Shown in pieces: positions 1-12,639 of a DNA stretch of 64,000 bases. The stretch comes from Hordeum vulgare subsp. vulgare (Eukaryota; Streptophyta; Magnoliopsida; Poales; Poaceae). The DNA lies in NCBI RefSeq assembly GCF_904849725.1, contig NC_058519.1, positions 106,008,881-106,072,880 of the forward strand, read 5' to 3'. Numbering within the stretch: the first letter of the stretch is position 1; the number at the start of each line of letters is the position of its first letter. The notes under the pieces are model-generated. The model saw only the letters and a program-made list of their open reading frames with translations, had not been told where the DNA came from and did not search any database. The translations under genes and the position numbers were made by a program.

Positions 1-599
1 TTCCGGTGGGAAGGGATCCCACAATGGCAAATTTTGAAGGGGAATAGGGGAACATGCTCCCCCTGCCCAAAGGTGATTTTTGCTTGCAAAGTGACTGTCA
101 GCGCAACAGGGTCGGGTCCAGGAATGATGCCCGTCCTGTTGGTGGGCGGCGATGGCCTTGTTGCACCAGAATGGAACCCTTTGGGAGATGCCCTCAGAAC
201 CCTGGTACGCCCATGCCCCCTTTGCACTAAAGGGGTAATTGCGCTGCCCTGCTATCCGCTACTCGCCTGTCCTTCTTCTGCGTCATCCTTGACTCCTGAG
301 GTCGGGCCTTGCCTCGAAATATCCGCCGCTCTGGAGGGGTCCTGAAGAGGCCCCCTGCAGGTCTTGATATTGTTCCTCCTTGTGAGGGCCTTGTCCTGAG
401 CGGTGCCGGGCCCGCTGATTTGTGGTTGATGAAGTGGGTCAGCCCTGGGCCGTGGGTACGTAGGTCTGGGTACCCCCATTCCCAGCACGCCGACACATAA
501 AAAGGTGATTAAGACAAATCTAGACACATTTAGAATTTAACGAGTGGAGTCAGTTCGGAGACGCTATATGTCTTTTCTGGCCTCATTTAAAATGCCTAG
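1..599. other. Unassigned left edge
   Basis: No convincing gene is seen. The stretch is moderately GC-rich up to about 490 and AT-rich after it. The sequence around 476-496 reads, on the minus strand, TGTCGGCGTGCTGGGAATGG, which has the look of an LTR start (TG followed by a GC-rich U3). A retrotransposon LTR may therefore run off the left edge here, but its partner is not in the window. Short open frames are low-complexity or overlapping and I do not believe them. Confidence 0.3.
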
Positions 600-2639
600 G
601 TAGGTAGTTTAATTTGTGCTTCACCCGTTGCCATGTTTAACAACATTTAATATTGCCGTGGAAATAAATGCGAGTGAACTAAATAATTAAATGTGGAGTT
701 CCGTCAATATGCAACTCGTTGCATATTGAGCTTCACTTAATGTGTAGCGTTTGACTGTGTGAATTGCCATGCCATGCCTTGCATATTTTAAATTGATCAT
801 GCATCATATGTGAAGTGCATCGTGTCATGCATGTGTCGTGGTGAATATCGTGTGTTGATTCTTGTTTCCGTTTTTGCTTCGTCTCGATAGAGTTCCGCAA
901 GCGTGTCGGAATGTGAGGACCCGTTCGACTACATTGGTTCGTCTAGTTCACAGAGTCGTTCTTCTTTCGAGCTGGATATCAGGCAAGATGACCATTTCCC
1001 TAGATACCATTACTATCATTGCCATGCTAGTTGTCTTGTTTCTTTCATTATGTCTCATTGCCTACCACCTGTTATATGTCAGCCTCTGAACATTGCCATG
1101 AAACCTTCAACTTGTTCACAACCTAGCAAACCACTGATTGGCTATGTTACCGCTTGCTTAACCATGTGTTAGTGTTGCTAGTTGCAGGAACAGTTGCTTC
1201 CATGTGTTAACATGGGTTCCTTGTTATTTCACCCTATTTAATGCTAGCTAAAATTAATGCACCTATATACTTGGTAAAAGGTGGAAGGCTCGGCCTTTCT
1301 AGCCTCGTGTTTTGTTCCACCTTTGTCTCCTTAGTTTCGGCTACCAGTGTTATGTCCCATAAATGAGCACTCCTAACATGCTTGGGGTTGTTATGGGGCC
1401 CCCTAGATTCTCGTTTTGGGATAAAACTCATCTCGCAAGGCCCAACTTTGGTACTACATTTGCCTAATAACTAATAAAAATGCATAGGGACCCGTCGGCA
1501 CCCGCGGAGTAATTAATCAACCCCCGGGCCAGTGCTCCGCATGTTGATCCAAACCGAGCGATGTTCAACGCCCCTGGTCACCTAGGGTTTAGCCAACCCG
1601 CCGTCTTGCCCATCCGGTCGTGCCCTGAGAACGAGATACGCGACTCCTATCGGGATTGTAGGCACGTCGGGCGGCCTTGCTGGACTTGCTTTACCTTTCT
1701 CGACCGTCTTGTGCGAGGGATTCCGAGGATGCTTTGGGTTATCTCGAGGTTGAGATTTTCCTATAGGAACCCGAGGAGATCACGGGTTCCCTTGATCGAG
1801 GTCATTCTGTCGCAGCGTGTGGTAGTTTGTGATGGACTAATTAGAGCACCCCTGCAGGGTTAAATCTTTCGGAAAGTCATGCCCGCGTTATGTGGCAACG
1901 TGGAAACTTTGTTTAACATCCGGTTCTAGATAACTTGAAGTAAGCATAATTAAAATATGCCAACTGAGTGCGTAACCATGACTGTCTCTTTTGTGTGCTC
2001 CTTCTCCGATCGAGGACACGGTGGGGTTATGTGTGACGTAAGTAGGTGTTCAGGATCATTCATTTGATAATCAGTAGTTCATGTCCGTTATGTGTAGCTC
2101 ATCCCCCTCTTTTGTTCTTGTACTCGTAAGTTAGCCACCTCAAATATATGCTTAGTCGCTTGCTACAGCCTCACCACTTAACCTTACCTCACCCATTAAG
2201 CTTTGCTAGTCTTGATACCTTTGGAAATGAGATTGCTGAGTCCCCTGTGGCTCACAGATTACTACAACACCAGTTGCAGGTACAGGTAAAGGGTTACTCT
2301 GATGTGAGCGTGCTGATTGTGCTATTTGGAGTTTCTTCTTCTTCTTTGATATAGGATGGGTTCCAGGCCGGCAGCCTGGGATAGGAAGGATGGACGTTGT
2401 TCTTTTATCGTTTGTTTTTGTTCATAGACGGACCCTGCTCTTCTTCATGATGATTGTATGAAATGTACTAATGTGACTCCGATGTAGCTTGTCGCGAGTG
2501 TAATCCAACTCCATATACTCATCTTTTTAGTACATGTACTTGTAATGATATCCATTCTTGCGAAACGACGAGATGCGTTTCTATCCGTGTCGAGGCCCTC
2601 GCACCAAAATAAGGATAGAGCCGTATCTTGGGCGTTACA
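600..2639 (-). repeat. Partial LTR, inverted relative to the solo LTR at 51482-56125
   Basis: Read on the minus strand from 2639, the sequence starts TGTAACGCCCAAGATACGG and follows the first roughly 2 kb of the solo LTR at 51482-56125, which starts TGTCACGCCCAAGGTACG. Shared blocks include the stretch around 903-950 (matching 53200-53250) and the end around 2560-2639. The match fades below about 600. The LTR edge at 2639 abuts an Angela/BARE-type LTR fragment, so this element inserted into that LTR. The rest lies left of the window or has been replaced. Short open frames inside are not supported as genes. Strand is given relative to the other copy; transcription direction is not established. 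Confidence 0.75.
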
Positions 2640-2701
2640 TGTACATACCTAGTTCAATCTCGTTACCGACAAGTATCTGTACTCGTTCCGTAATATAAGA
2701 T
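2640..2701 (-). repeat. Fragment of the Angela/BARE-like 3' LTR, left of the Athila-like insertion
   Basis: This matches 27843-27903 in the other LTR of the same Copia element (shared stretch from CATACCTAG to the AATA-CAAGAT region). The LTR continues at 21335 on the far side of the Athila-like element. The last five bases, AAGAT, are the target-site duplication of that insertion. Confidence 0.8.
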
Positions 2702-4319
2702 TGATACGTCTCAAACGTATCTATAATTTTTGATGCTTTCACGCTCTTATCTTGCCTTCTTTGTATGCTTTATGTACCTTTTTATATCTTTTTTGGGACT
2801 AACTTATTGATTCAGTGCCAAGTGCCAGTTCCTGTTTTTTCTGTGTTTTGGACTATTTTCAGATATGATTTTGGAACGGAGTCCAAACGGAATAAAAACC
2901 CCGAAACGATTTTTTCCCGAACGGAAGAAGTCCAGGGGGCTTTTGGGCCAAGCCAGGTGGGCTCCAGGGAGCCCACAAGCCCCCACTCCGCCACCAGGGG
3001 GAGGCGGCGGTGGGCAGGCTTGTGGCCTCCCTGGCCGCCCCCTGACCTAGGTCTTGCGCCTATATATTCCCAAATATTCCGCAAAAAAATCAGGGGAGCC
3101 TCGAAAATACTTTTCCGCCGCCGCAAGCTTCCGTTTCCGCGAGATCTCATCTGGAGACCCTTCCCGGCACCCTGCCGGAGGGGACTTTGGAGGTGGAGGG
3201 CTTCTTCATCATCATCATCACCCCTCCAATGACTCATGAGTAGTTCACTTCAGACCTACGGGTCCGTAGTTAGTAGCTAGATGGCTTCTTCTCTCTCTTG
3301 GATCTTCAATACAAAGTTCTCCATGATCTTCATGGAGATCTGTCCGATGTAATCTTCTTTCGCGGTGTGTTTGTCGAGATCCGATGAATTGTGGACTTGT
3401 GATCAGATTATCTATGATATATATTTGAGTCTTTGCTGATTTCTTTTATGCATGATTTGATATCCTTGTAAGTCACTCCGAGTCTTGGGTTTTGTTTGGC
3501 CAACTAGATCTATGATTCTTGCAATGGGAGAAGTGCTTGGTTTTGGGTTCTGCCATGTGGTGACCTTTCCCAGTGATAGAATGGGCAGCAAGGCACACAA
3601 CAAGCAGTTGCCATCAAGGGTAAAAAGATGGGGGTTTTATCATTGGTTTGAGATTATCCCTCTACATCATGTCATCTTGCTTAAGGCGTTACTCTGTTCT
3701 TATGGACTTAATACACTAGATGCATGCTGGATAGCGGTCGACGTGTGGAGTAATAGTAGTAGATGCAGAAACTATCGGTCTACTTGTTTCGGACGTGATG
3801 CCTATAGAAATAATCATTGCATAGATATCGTCACGACTCTGCACAGTTCTATCAATTGCTCGACAGTAATTTGTTAACCCACCGTCTACTTGCTTTTATG
3901 AGAGAAGCCACTAGTAAACACTACGGCCCCTGGTCTATTCACATCCATCGTTTACATCTCCGCTTTTACTTTTCTTTGTTACTTTGTTGCTTTCAGTTCT
4001 CACTTGGCAAACAATCTATAAGGGATTGACAACCCCTTCATAGCGTTGGGTGCAAGTTTTTGTGTTTGTGCAGGATCTTGCGACACTCTTCCGCCGGATT
4101 GATACCTTGGTTCTCAAACTGAGGGAAATACTTACCGTCGGTGCTACATCACCCTTTCCGCTTCGAGGGAACACCAACGCAAGGCTCCAAGGCCACGGGG
4201 GAAATCCTTTGCATACTTGCCTAGGAAGTCTCTTAAGGCGTAGCTGCAGATGAAGGATTCCTGGTGCCGTCGACACAACTATTTCTGGCGCCGTAGCAAG
4301 GGATACACATCAGCCATCA
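2702..4319 (+). repeat. 5' LTR of the Athila-like element
   Basis: This 1618-bp repeat matches 19711-21334 along its whole length with scattered substitutions. It begins TGATACG and ends CATCA. A TATA-like box lies at 3058-3068. A GC-rich block (about 2930-3050) precedes that box and a run of CATCAT triplets lies at about 3206-3221. Confidence 0.9.
3058..3068 (+). promoter_or_regulatory. TATA box of the Athila-like 5' LTR
   Basis: GCCTATATATT lies in the middle of the LTR after a GC-rich stretch, the usual place for the U3 promoter. The same box is kept at 20070-20079 in the 3' LTR. Confidence 0.6.
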
Positions 4320-4329
4320 GAAGTATTTC

Positions 4330-4347
4330 TGGCGCCGTTGCCGGGGA
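4330..4347 (+). other. Primer-binding site (tRNA-Asp type)
   Basis: TGGCGCCGTTGCCGGGGA lies 10 bases after the LTR end. This is the 3'-end complement of tRNA-Asp that Athila-lineage elements use to prime minus-strand DNA. Confidence 0.8.
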
Positions 4348-4626
4348 GGAGAAATCAAGATCTATCCAAGTAGGTCTCACAACTCTTCTCTTGCATTTAC
4401 TTTTGTTGCTAGTTGCCTCTCGTTTTCCTCTCCCCCACTTCACATTTGTCATTTTCATTCTCCTTTCTCCTTCGCCCTTTTCTCTCGCTTGCTTTCTATT
4501 CGCTTGTGTGCCATGTGCCCTCAATATGCTTGCATCTTCGCTTGCTGAAAATCTAGTGATATGGATCCTCATCCACTTGGGCAATTGACTATTTCTTTGG
4601 AGTTTTGCGTAAGATGCGTAATGTGT
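4348..4626 (+). other. Leader and first codons of the Athila-like gag, truncated
   Basis: This is the internal leader after the primer site. An ATG at 4561 opens a frame reading MDPHPLGQLTISLEF, plausibly the gag start. It is cut at 4627, where Tekay-type sequence begins. No further gag or pol of this element is found between 4627 and 16750, so the junction also removed coding sequence. Confidence 0.6.
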
Positions 4627-4919
4627 CGGGTAAGACGAAGTCGGCTTCCCTGTGATAGTCGGTAGAGCAATCCTCATGTCCTTGGTGATCTGTATCAGCT
4701 CCTTTCCGAAAGGCATAGTGGCGTTGGGCTGGCAAAACTTCGTGAACTTAACGGGGATGAAGGTGGCCATCTAAAACAATGGAAAATCGGAGAGAAGTCA
4801 GAAATGGTCAGAAGAGGAAATAGAGGATTTATAGACATAAGAAAATAGTTTTCTTCCTAAGGCTTTTCCATTCCTAGAGGTTACGTCCTACGGTCAGCGT
4901 GTGCTCTGAATACCATTTC
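4627..4919 (-). repeat. Second copy of the Tekay internal 5' end, lying outside the LTR
   Basis: This copies 13215-13507 with a few substitutions. It includes the primer-binding site (GCTCTGAATACCA on the plus strand, 4903-4915) and the first about 48 codons of the accessory ORF, starting at ATG 4770 (MATFIPVKFT). The frame breaks at the junction near 4627. Confidence 0.85.
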
Positions 4920-7900
4920 TGTAGCGACCCGACTCAAGACGAGTCAAGCCTCTGGTGTTTCCGTACCATCCCAAGATCATGCTGGTACACATTGAGTACA
5001 TTAATGTATATATTCAAGAGTTCAATCACAAACCTTTATTAATCGAAAATCTCATAACGAGTACTTTATTACAATAAAGGATTACAATAAAGTGGCTGAC
5101 GGCCATCTCATGAGATATCTAACGAAGACTGGCGGAAGCATCAGGTAGACAAGTCCATCCGACTCCAGGGCATGTCGCTGAGCGTAGATCGTAGCCTCAC
5201 TCCTCGTCGGAAAAGTACTCTGCAACATGATACGTTGTAGCCGTGTAGGTCACCATATGGAATATGCCGGCAAGTCATCAAGAGAGGGTAAAAATAATAA
5301 TCAACTATCTCTACATGCATATTTGGCAGGTGGGGCTATAAGTTTTGCATAAAGCCAATTTTATCCTACAACAAGAGGGGCTGAAAACAAAATATTACTA
5401 CATTTGTTTGTTGTTAACGAGATGGTTCCGCCAACCAATTCTCGTACCCTAGTTGTTGTTAACACGCACATCATTATTAAGTTGTGTCGAGAGTTCAGGG
5501 GAATTTCAATGCCTTCGGCTCAAGTTGTCCATGACCGTGGACACGGCTAATCGATTATGTTGGGCACTCTGCAGAGTTTTGCACATGTTCCCCACAAGAT
5601 TTGATCGCCTCCGTGTATGTCCTCGCACTTTAGGGTGTTTGAAGACCGGATGATCAAAACATGGTCTTTCAACGGGTCCCTCTGAATCCCTGTCGGTGCC
5701 CATCCATTCCTACCGTTCTTCTACATCTGCTAGCACCGCCTGTCCAGAGTCGTCGCGTTGTCCAACCAAGCCAGAGCCCATAATGACTTGTGGTTGTGCA
5801 GGTCAGCCTTGGGTCTTGAAGCCTCCGTCCGTCTCTTCGAGCCTGGGTGAAGCTTTTCGCAAGATGTCATGGCCGTCTCCAGCATCCCGGGTCATCCACT
5901 GGTTTCTCCAGGGAGCCGATCAACCGTCCTTCACCCAGAGTTGCATTGCATCCGAGGTCTTGAAAATCTTGTCTTAATCGGTCTTGATTATTTAATCAAC
6001 CTCGCATCACTCGTGTTATGCACTCAACCGAAATCCCGTCTACTCAAGCATAGCAATATGAAATTTGTCGTCCCGGGGCCAAGTATCGGGGTTGTTGTGT
6101 GCCTACCACATGATACTACAACCTATACTAAAATTTCCAAGTACCTAAGCAGCATGCAATTGGGCAAAGAAAGGTGAAACTACCATGCATCGAAAAACAT
6201 AGGAAATAGCATGATCAAAATGACTTGCCTTGATGATAGTTGTCTTGATCGAGCGCTTCTAAGTAACAAGCTTCGCACTCTGGGTGATCTACCGATACAA
6301 ACAAATACACACCATAAGCACTACAATCAAACAACAAGTAAAAATAACATCACAAGTAAAGAGTTGCTATGGCCTAAGTGAAAGAATTCACTACACGTCA
6401 CTAAGGCAGAAACTTGTTTCTGTTAAAAACCCAAGTAAAAATATTTAAAAAAAATTAAACTTATACCACAGTAAGATATAATCACTGGGAAGCAGTAGCA
6501 AAAAGAATCAAATCAAAATCATTTTTTAAACTCCTGGAATAAGCAAAACAAGGTTTAAACTAAATATGATATAATTCAAATTTGAGAATTTCAAACATAG
6601 ACAAATTATATGTTTTTAAAAACTAAAGAAAATTTGTGATCTATTGGAAAAAGAATCAACCCGATTGGATCTGTAGATCAAAAGTTTTGAGCCAAACAAA
6701 ATTAGACCTTTCTCTTTTTTGAAATTAAACAGAAAAAAGAATTTGATTCTAACGGGCAGGGGGTACACGTGGCGCTCACTGATTGGATGCGGAGGTGTGT
6801 GCTGCGAGAAGAACTAGCAAACGGCCGAAACCTAACAAAAAAACTCTCTGGCTAATAGTTAAGTAAATAAAAACCGGCTCGGTTTTGTTTAGAAGACCGA
6901 AAGGGTATCGTGATCTAATCTATAGCGTTCATACACGATCCAATGGCTAACAGGGGGTGGGGTGCTCACCGTGGTGTTGCTCTGCTCCGGCGAGTCCGAG
7001 GAGAAGAGGTGGTGGTGGTGCGGCAATTCCGGCGGTCTCCGGCGACGGCTGAGAGGTCGAGGAGGTTGCGGGGCTTCTCCCCCGTCGTTCTGCGGCGCCG
7101 GCGAGGCGAGGGGAGGCGAGGGGAGGCGAGGGGAGTGTGCTAGGGTTCGGCCGAGCTCGAAGCTCCGGCGAGCTCGCGTGGAGGCAGCGTGGGGGCTCGG
7201 GCAGGGTGGCGGGGTGGGGAACGGGGTGCGGTGGTGGAGGGGCTTTATATAGGGGGGCTACAGGGCTCGGGGAAGGTAAGGGGAGAGATATCCGGGAGAG
7301 GGGATCGGCTCCGGCGAGCTTTGGAAGGGGCTCGGGCTCGGGAAGGTAAGGGAGGAAGGAGGAAGGAAGGGGGCCGGCTCGTGCTGGGGTCGGTCAGGGG
7401 GGTCCCACGCGGCAGTGAGGGAGAGAGGGGTGACTGGGGATCGGTGGCCGATCCGGAGGGATTTCGGTCCCGGGTCACGCGGGATTCGGCCCAATCCCTT
7501 AAATGCCGCCCTCAGCGGTTTCCTAATAAAAAAACGCTATCTTTCCTATTTTTCAAAAACAGAAAGTAAAAATATAATAAAAAGGAATAAAATAAAATCC
7601 AAATATAGGGGTATTATATACCAAAATTATCAGCAGAAAAAATAGAATTTGTTTAACATTTTCCCACGACCAAAATAAAAACTTTTTAAAAAAATGTTTT
7701 TCAGAAAATCCCCTAAATGCTTTATTTCTTTTTGGCAGTTATTTTCACGATAAAACTTTGGCTTTCTTGGCTCCAAATATTTCAAAAATGCCTCGCACTT
7801 TGGAGGGTCATTTTCCTCCGCTCTCTCTCTCTCTCTCTCTTGCGTGCAAGAGATTATTTCCCGGCATTTCTCGTGTGAAGAAAAATAGAAATGCAAAAAC

Positions 7901-8002
7901 AAAAGTCGAAAGAATTCAAATGCAAACTTTATTTAAATCAATATGCATAGATGCTTAGCTACAATGTAAAACGATCCCAATTAGGAAAATTGGGATGTTA
8001 CA
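4920..8002 (-). repeat. 3' LTR of the Tekay-type element
   Basis: This 3083-bp repeat reads TGTAGCGACCC...GGGATGTTACA on the plus strand, and its partner is 13508-16578. A (CT)10 microsatellite at 7821-7840 is only (CT)5 in the partner (16407-16416). GC-rich open frames at about 6940-7570 overlap the promoter region and are not taken as genes. Confidence 0.92.
7241..7253 (-). promoter_or_regulatory. TATA box in the left Tekay LTR
   Basis: On the minus strand this reads CCTATATAAAGCC, a textbook plant TATA box within a GC-rich promoter. It is conserved at 15830-15842 in the other LTR. Confidence 0.65.
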
Positions 8003-8016
8003 AACCTACCCACCTT
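8003..8016 (-). other. Polypurine tract of the Tekay element
   Basis: AAGGTGGGTAGGTT on the minus strand lies directly before the 3' LTR start TGTAACATCCC. This is the expected plus-strand priming site. A copy lies at 16579-16592. Confidence 0.6.
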
Positions 8017-8071
8017 AAGATGAATCTCGCCCTCGAGATTCGGGTTGGCTAGAAAATAGGTGCGGGTGGTC

Positions 8072-11000
8072 TCAACGAAGATCCTCTTCTTGTTCCCAGG
8101 TGGCTTCTTCCTCGGTGTGGTGGCTCCACAACACCTTGCAGAACTTGATGATCTTGCTGCGGGTAACTCTGTTGGCAGTCTCGAGAATCCTGACGAGTTT
8201 CTCCTCATACGTCATATCACTGTTGGCAGCCTCTAGGGGCACTGTATCTCTCAACGGAACATCGGCCATCTTAGCGTGGCATTTCTTCAACTGGGAAACA
8301 TGGAAGACATCATGAACTCCGGACAATCCTTCCGGCAGTTCCAGTTTATATGCAACTTCGCCTCTACGTTCAAAAAAATTTTAGGGGCCAATGAAACGGG
8401 GTGCTAACTTTCCTTTCACACCAAATCTCTTGATTCCTCGGAGTGGAGACATCGGAAGATATGCTCGGTCTCCCACTTCGTAGGTTACTTCCTTGCGTTT
8501 GCTGTCAGCATAACTTTTCTGCCTGGCCTGAGCTATCTTGAGTCGGTCATGAATTAGCTTGACCTTCTCTTCAGAATCTCGGATAAGGTCGGGACCAAAA
8601 AGTTGTCGGTCTCCAACTCCATCCCACATCAACGGTGTTCTGCACCTCCTTCCGTATAGAGCTTCGAAAGGGGCCATCTTCAGACTGGTCTGGTAGCTGT
8701 TATTGTATGAGAACTCGGCATAAGGTAAATTGCCATCCCAACTAGACCCATAGTCTAGTGCGCAAGCTCTCAACATGTCCTCCAGAATCTGATTGACTCT
8801 CTCGGTCTGTCCATCTGTCTGTGGGTGAAAAGTTGTACTGAACTCCAATCTCGTTCCCAAGGTTTCATGCAGTTGGTGCCAAAAATTTGATGTGACCTGA
8901 GTCCCTCTATCTGACACAATGCTCTTCCGTACTCCGTGCAGACATACGATCCTGGTCATATATATCTTGGCCAGCTTGGCACTCGTGTAAGTAGTCTTCA
9001 CACGAATGAAGTGAGCTACCTTGGTCAAACGATCGACCACAACCCAAATAGAATCATAGCCAGAACGGGTCCTGGGTAATCCTGTGATGAAGTCCATACC
9101 AAGCTTTTCCCATTTCCACTCGGGTATCGGCAGAGGTTGGAGCAAACCTGCTGGCTTCTGATGCTCGGCTTTTACTCGCTGACAAACATCGCATATTTCT
9201 ACGAACTCGGCAATGTCTTTCTTCATTCCTGTCCACCAGAAACTTTCTTTCAGATCCATATACATCTTGGTGTTGCCGGGGTGTATCGAGTACGGGGAAT
9301 CATGGGCCTCCTGAAGTATCAACTTCCTGAGTTCGGGATCATTGGGCACATAAATGCGATCCTCAAACCATAAAGTTACGTGTTCATCCTCACGAAAACC
9401 TTTAGCCTTCCCGTCTTTCATTTTCTGCTTAATCTCAGCTATCTCCTTGTCTGATTTCTGTGCTTCGCGGATCTTTTCTGTCAAAGTGGACTGAATTTCT
9501 AGTGTGGCAACAAATCCTCTTGGAACTATTTCCAATTTGAGCTCTCGGAGGTCATCGGCTAACTCCTGGGGTAACCCTCCTGCTATGAGTGTGTTCACAT
9601 AACTCTTGCAGCTCAACGCATCGGCTACAACATTTGCCTTGCCCGGGTGATAAAGCAATCTCATGTCATAGTCCTTGATCAACTCTAGCCATCGCCTCTG
9701 TCTGAGGTTCAACTCCTTCTGCGTGAAGATATATTTCAGGCTCTTGTGATCAGTGTAAACATCACAACTATTTCCGATGAGGAAATGTCTCCAGGTCTTG
9801 AGAGCGTGCACTACGGCTGCTAGTTCCAATTCATGCGTGGCATAATTCAACTCATGGGGTCTGAGCTGTCTGGATGCATAGGCTACAACTTTACCTTCTT
9901 GCATGAGCACTCCTCCGAGTCCTTAACGAGAAGCGTCACAGTAAACCTGGAAATCCTTCCGAATGTTTGGCAATATCAGCACTGGGGCTGTAACCAGACG
10001 TTTCTTCAACTCTTGAAAACTGGTTTCACATTCCTCAGTCCAAACATACTTGGATTCCTTCTTCAACAACTCTGTCATGGGCTTGGCGATCTTTGAGAAA
10101 TTCTCAATGAACCTCCGGTAATATCCGGCAAGTCCGAGGAAACTGCGGATCTCCTTGACTGAAGTGGGTGCTACCCATTCGGTGACTGCTACGACCTTGG
10201 CAGGGTCCACTGCTATTCCTTCTCCTAAGATGACATGTCCGAGGAATCCGACTTCCTTCAACCAAAACTCACATTTGCTAAACTTTGCATACAGCTTATG
10301 CTCTCGAAGTTTCTCCAGAACTAGACGCAGATGTTCCTTGTGTTCCTCTTCGTTCTTGGAGAATATCAGTATGTCATCGATGAACACCACGACAAACTTG
10401 TCCAAGTATTCCATAAATACCTTGTTCATCAGATTCATAAAATATGCGGGAGCATTAGTCAGTCCAAATGACATGACCGTGTACTCATACAAGCCGTACC
10501 GAGTGGTGAAGGCTGTCTAGGGTATATCATGTTCACGAATCTTCAACTGATGATACCCGGATCGAAGATCGATCTTGGAGAATATTCGGGCTCCAACTAA
10601 CTGGTCAAACAGATCATTGATCATCGGCAAGGGGTACTTGTTCTTGATGGTCACCTCGTTCAATGCACGATAATCGACAACCATTCTCAAGGACTTATCC
10701 TTCTTTTCAACCAAGAGCACTGGGGCTCCCCAAGGTGAAGAACTTGGGCGAATATACCCTTTGTCCAACAACTCCTTAATTTGCTTCTTGATTTCTACCA
10801 AGTCATTTGCGGGCATCTGATAGGGTCTCTTGGATATCAGGGCTGTTCCGGGTAATAGCTCAATCAGGAACTCAATCTCTCTATCAGGTGGCATGCCCGG
10901 CAATTCCTCCGGAAATACATCTGGGTATTCCTGTACAATCGGTACTTCCTCCTGGACTACTCCCGTGAGAGAGTTTACTCGCTTACTCCGTGTCGGGCGC

Positions 11001-12427
11001 TGAGACATGTACTTAATCCGCTTTTGCTCGGGGGTCGTGAGCAAAATAGACTTAAGGGCACAATCAATATTCCCTTCATACTTGGCCAACCAATCCATGC
11101 CTAGGATTACATCCAATCCTTGGGACTCTAATACAATGAGGTCGGTGGGAAAATTATGGTTCCCGATGTTGAGACTCAAAGCATGGCATCCTATCCCGGC
11201 TGTCATCATGCCTCCTGGGGAACTGACCTTAATAGGCTGGCTGAGGGTTCTAGTTGGCAAACTATACTTTCCCACAACTACCCTTGATATGAATGAATGC
11301 GTTGCACCAGAATCAAAAAGTACCAATACTGGACGTGAATTTAGCAAAAACTTACCAACCACAGTATCGGGGTGATCATAGACCTCTTCAACATCAATGT
11401 GATTCACCTGAGCTCGAGGAAAAGGATTGGGCTTCTTTGCTGCAGAGTTGCCGTTGCCGTTTCCATTTCCTTGCTTGTTCTGGGGACATTCGGTGGCATA
11501 GTGTCCCGTCTTCTGACACTTGAAGCAGGTGATGTGATTCAGATCCTTCTGAGCTGGAGCTGAATGATGTTGAGTGCCAGTACCGCCATTCTTGAAGTTG
11601 TTGTTGTTGCAGTGGTTCCCATTTCCTCCATGGTTGTGCACTGGGTGGTTATGCTGGACGTGTCCTCCAAACTTACCGGATCCAGTCCCGGTATTCCCTG
11701 AATAGGGGGTGTAGCGAGGCTTCTGCTGAGTGTCGGAGTTGAACTTTCCATTCCCATACTTCCGCTTACGGTTCTCCATCTGCTGGTGTTTCCCCTCCAA
11801 GATGAGGGCCTTATCTACCAACTCCTGGTAGTTGTTGAAGGTGGCTACAGTCAGCTGAATGCTCAGCTCATCATTGAGTCCCTCCAAGAACTTTTCCTGC
11901 TTGGCCGCATCATCGGCCACATCTCCAGGTGCATAACGGGCGAGCATGCTGAATTCATCGACATACTGAGCCACAGAGCGATTTCCCTGGCGTAAGTTGC
12001 GAAACTCACGCTTCTTCAGGCTCATTGCACCAGCTGAGACATGTGCGGTACGGAAGGCTTGCTTGAACTGCTCCCAAGTGACTCCAGCAATGGGGTATGT
12101 GGTGGTGTAGTTCTCCCACCATGCAGCTGCAGGGCCTTCAAGTTGATGCGCGGCAAAGTGCACCTTCTCAGCTTCAGTACAACCAGCAGTGATAAGTTCC
12201 CGCTCCATCTTGCAGAGCCAATCATCTGCCACAATGGGCTCAATGCTGCTGGAGAAAGTCGGAGGGTTCAACCTCAGGAAACGGGTGAGATTGTCGGCCT
12301 GGGGTGGATGATGGTTGTTGTTATTGTTCTGGTTCTGGATGATCAGCTGCATAAGGGTATTCTGTTGCTGAATCAACTGGGTGAGTTCCGGCGGAAAGTT
12401 GGAAGTAGGGGCACGTCTCGGAGGCAT
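8072..12427 (-). pseudogene. gag-pol: Tekay-type gag-pol polyprotein with three internal stops
   Basis: One uninterrupted frame of 1451 codons starts at ATG 12427 ([11 protein letters not shown]). Order: gag with a capsid core (around residues 100-200), a CCHC zinc knuckle [14 protein letters not shown] near residue 300, protease with DSGAT near 370, reverse transcriptase with FIDDIL near 683, RNase H, integrase with the DDE core ([20 protein letters not shown]) near 1110-1210, and a chromodomain at the C-terminus (about 1390-1450). Stops interrupt it at 10517-10519 (TAG in RT), 9923-9925 (TAA at the RT/RNase H border, where CAA is usual) and 8381-8383 (TAA just after integrase). No frameshift was found. 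The TGA at 8072-8074 is shared with the partial copy at 16579-16750, so it may be the true stop. The lineage is inferred from the chromodomain and gene order. Confidence 0.9.
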
Positions 12428-12639
12428 CTGATGTTTGTAGAGGGGTGAGATTAGCATAGAACAATGGTCTAAGAGTAATTACACTACCCATATGAAATGC
12501 AACAAACAAGTATCACACCACACATTTTATTCAATACCATCACAAAGGTTCACACGGGGATACAAAATTCGATAACCTAAACATCGGCCTAAACGTTTAA
12601 CGATAAAATAAATTTGGTGGTCTAGTCTAAGTGTCCTCC

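Noticed and set aside
6943..7569. Several GC-rich plus-strand frames in the Tekay LTR (and their copies at 15550-16231)
   Set aside because: They run antisense to the element across its promoter block, differ in length between the two LTRs and have no recognisable protein features.
8072..8074. TGA at the end of gag-pol as a further inactivating stop
   Set aside because: The same TGA is in the second pol copy at 16579-16750, and the chromodomain core is already complete, so it may be the family's normal stop.
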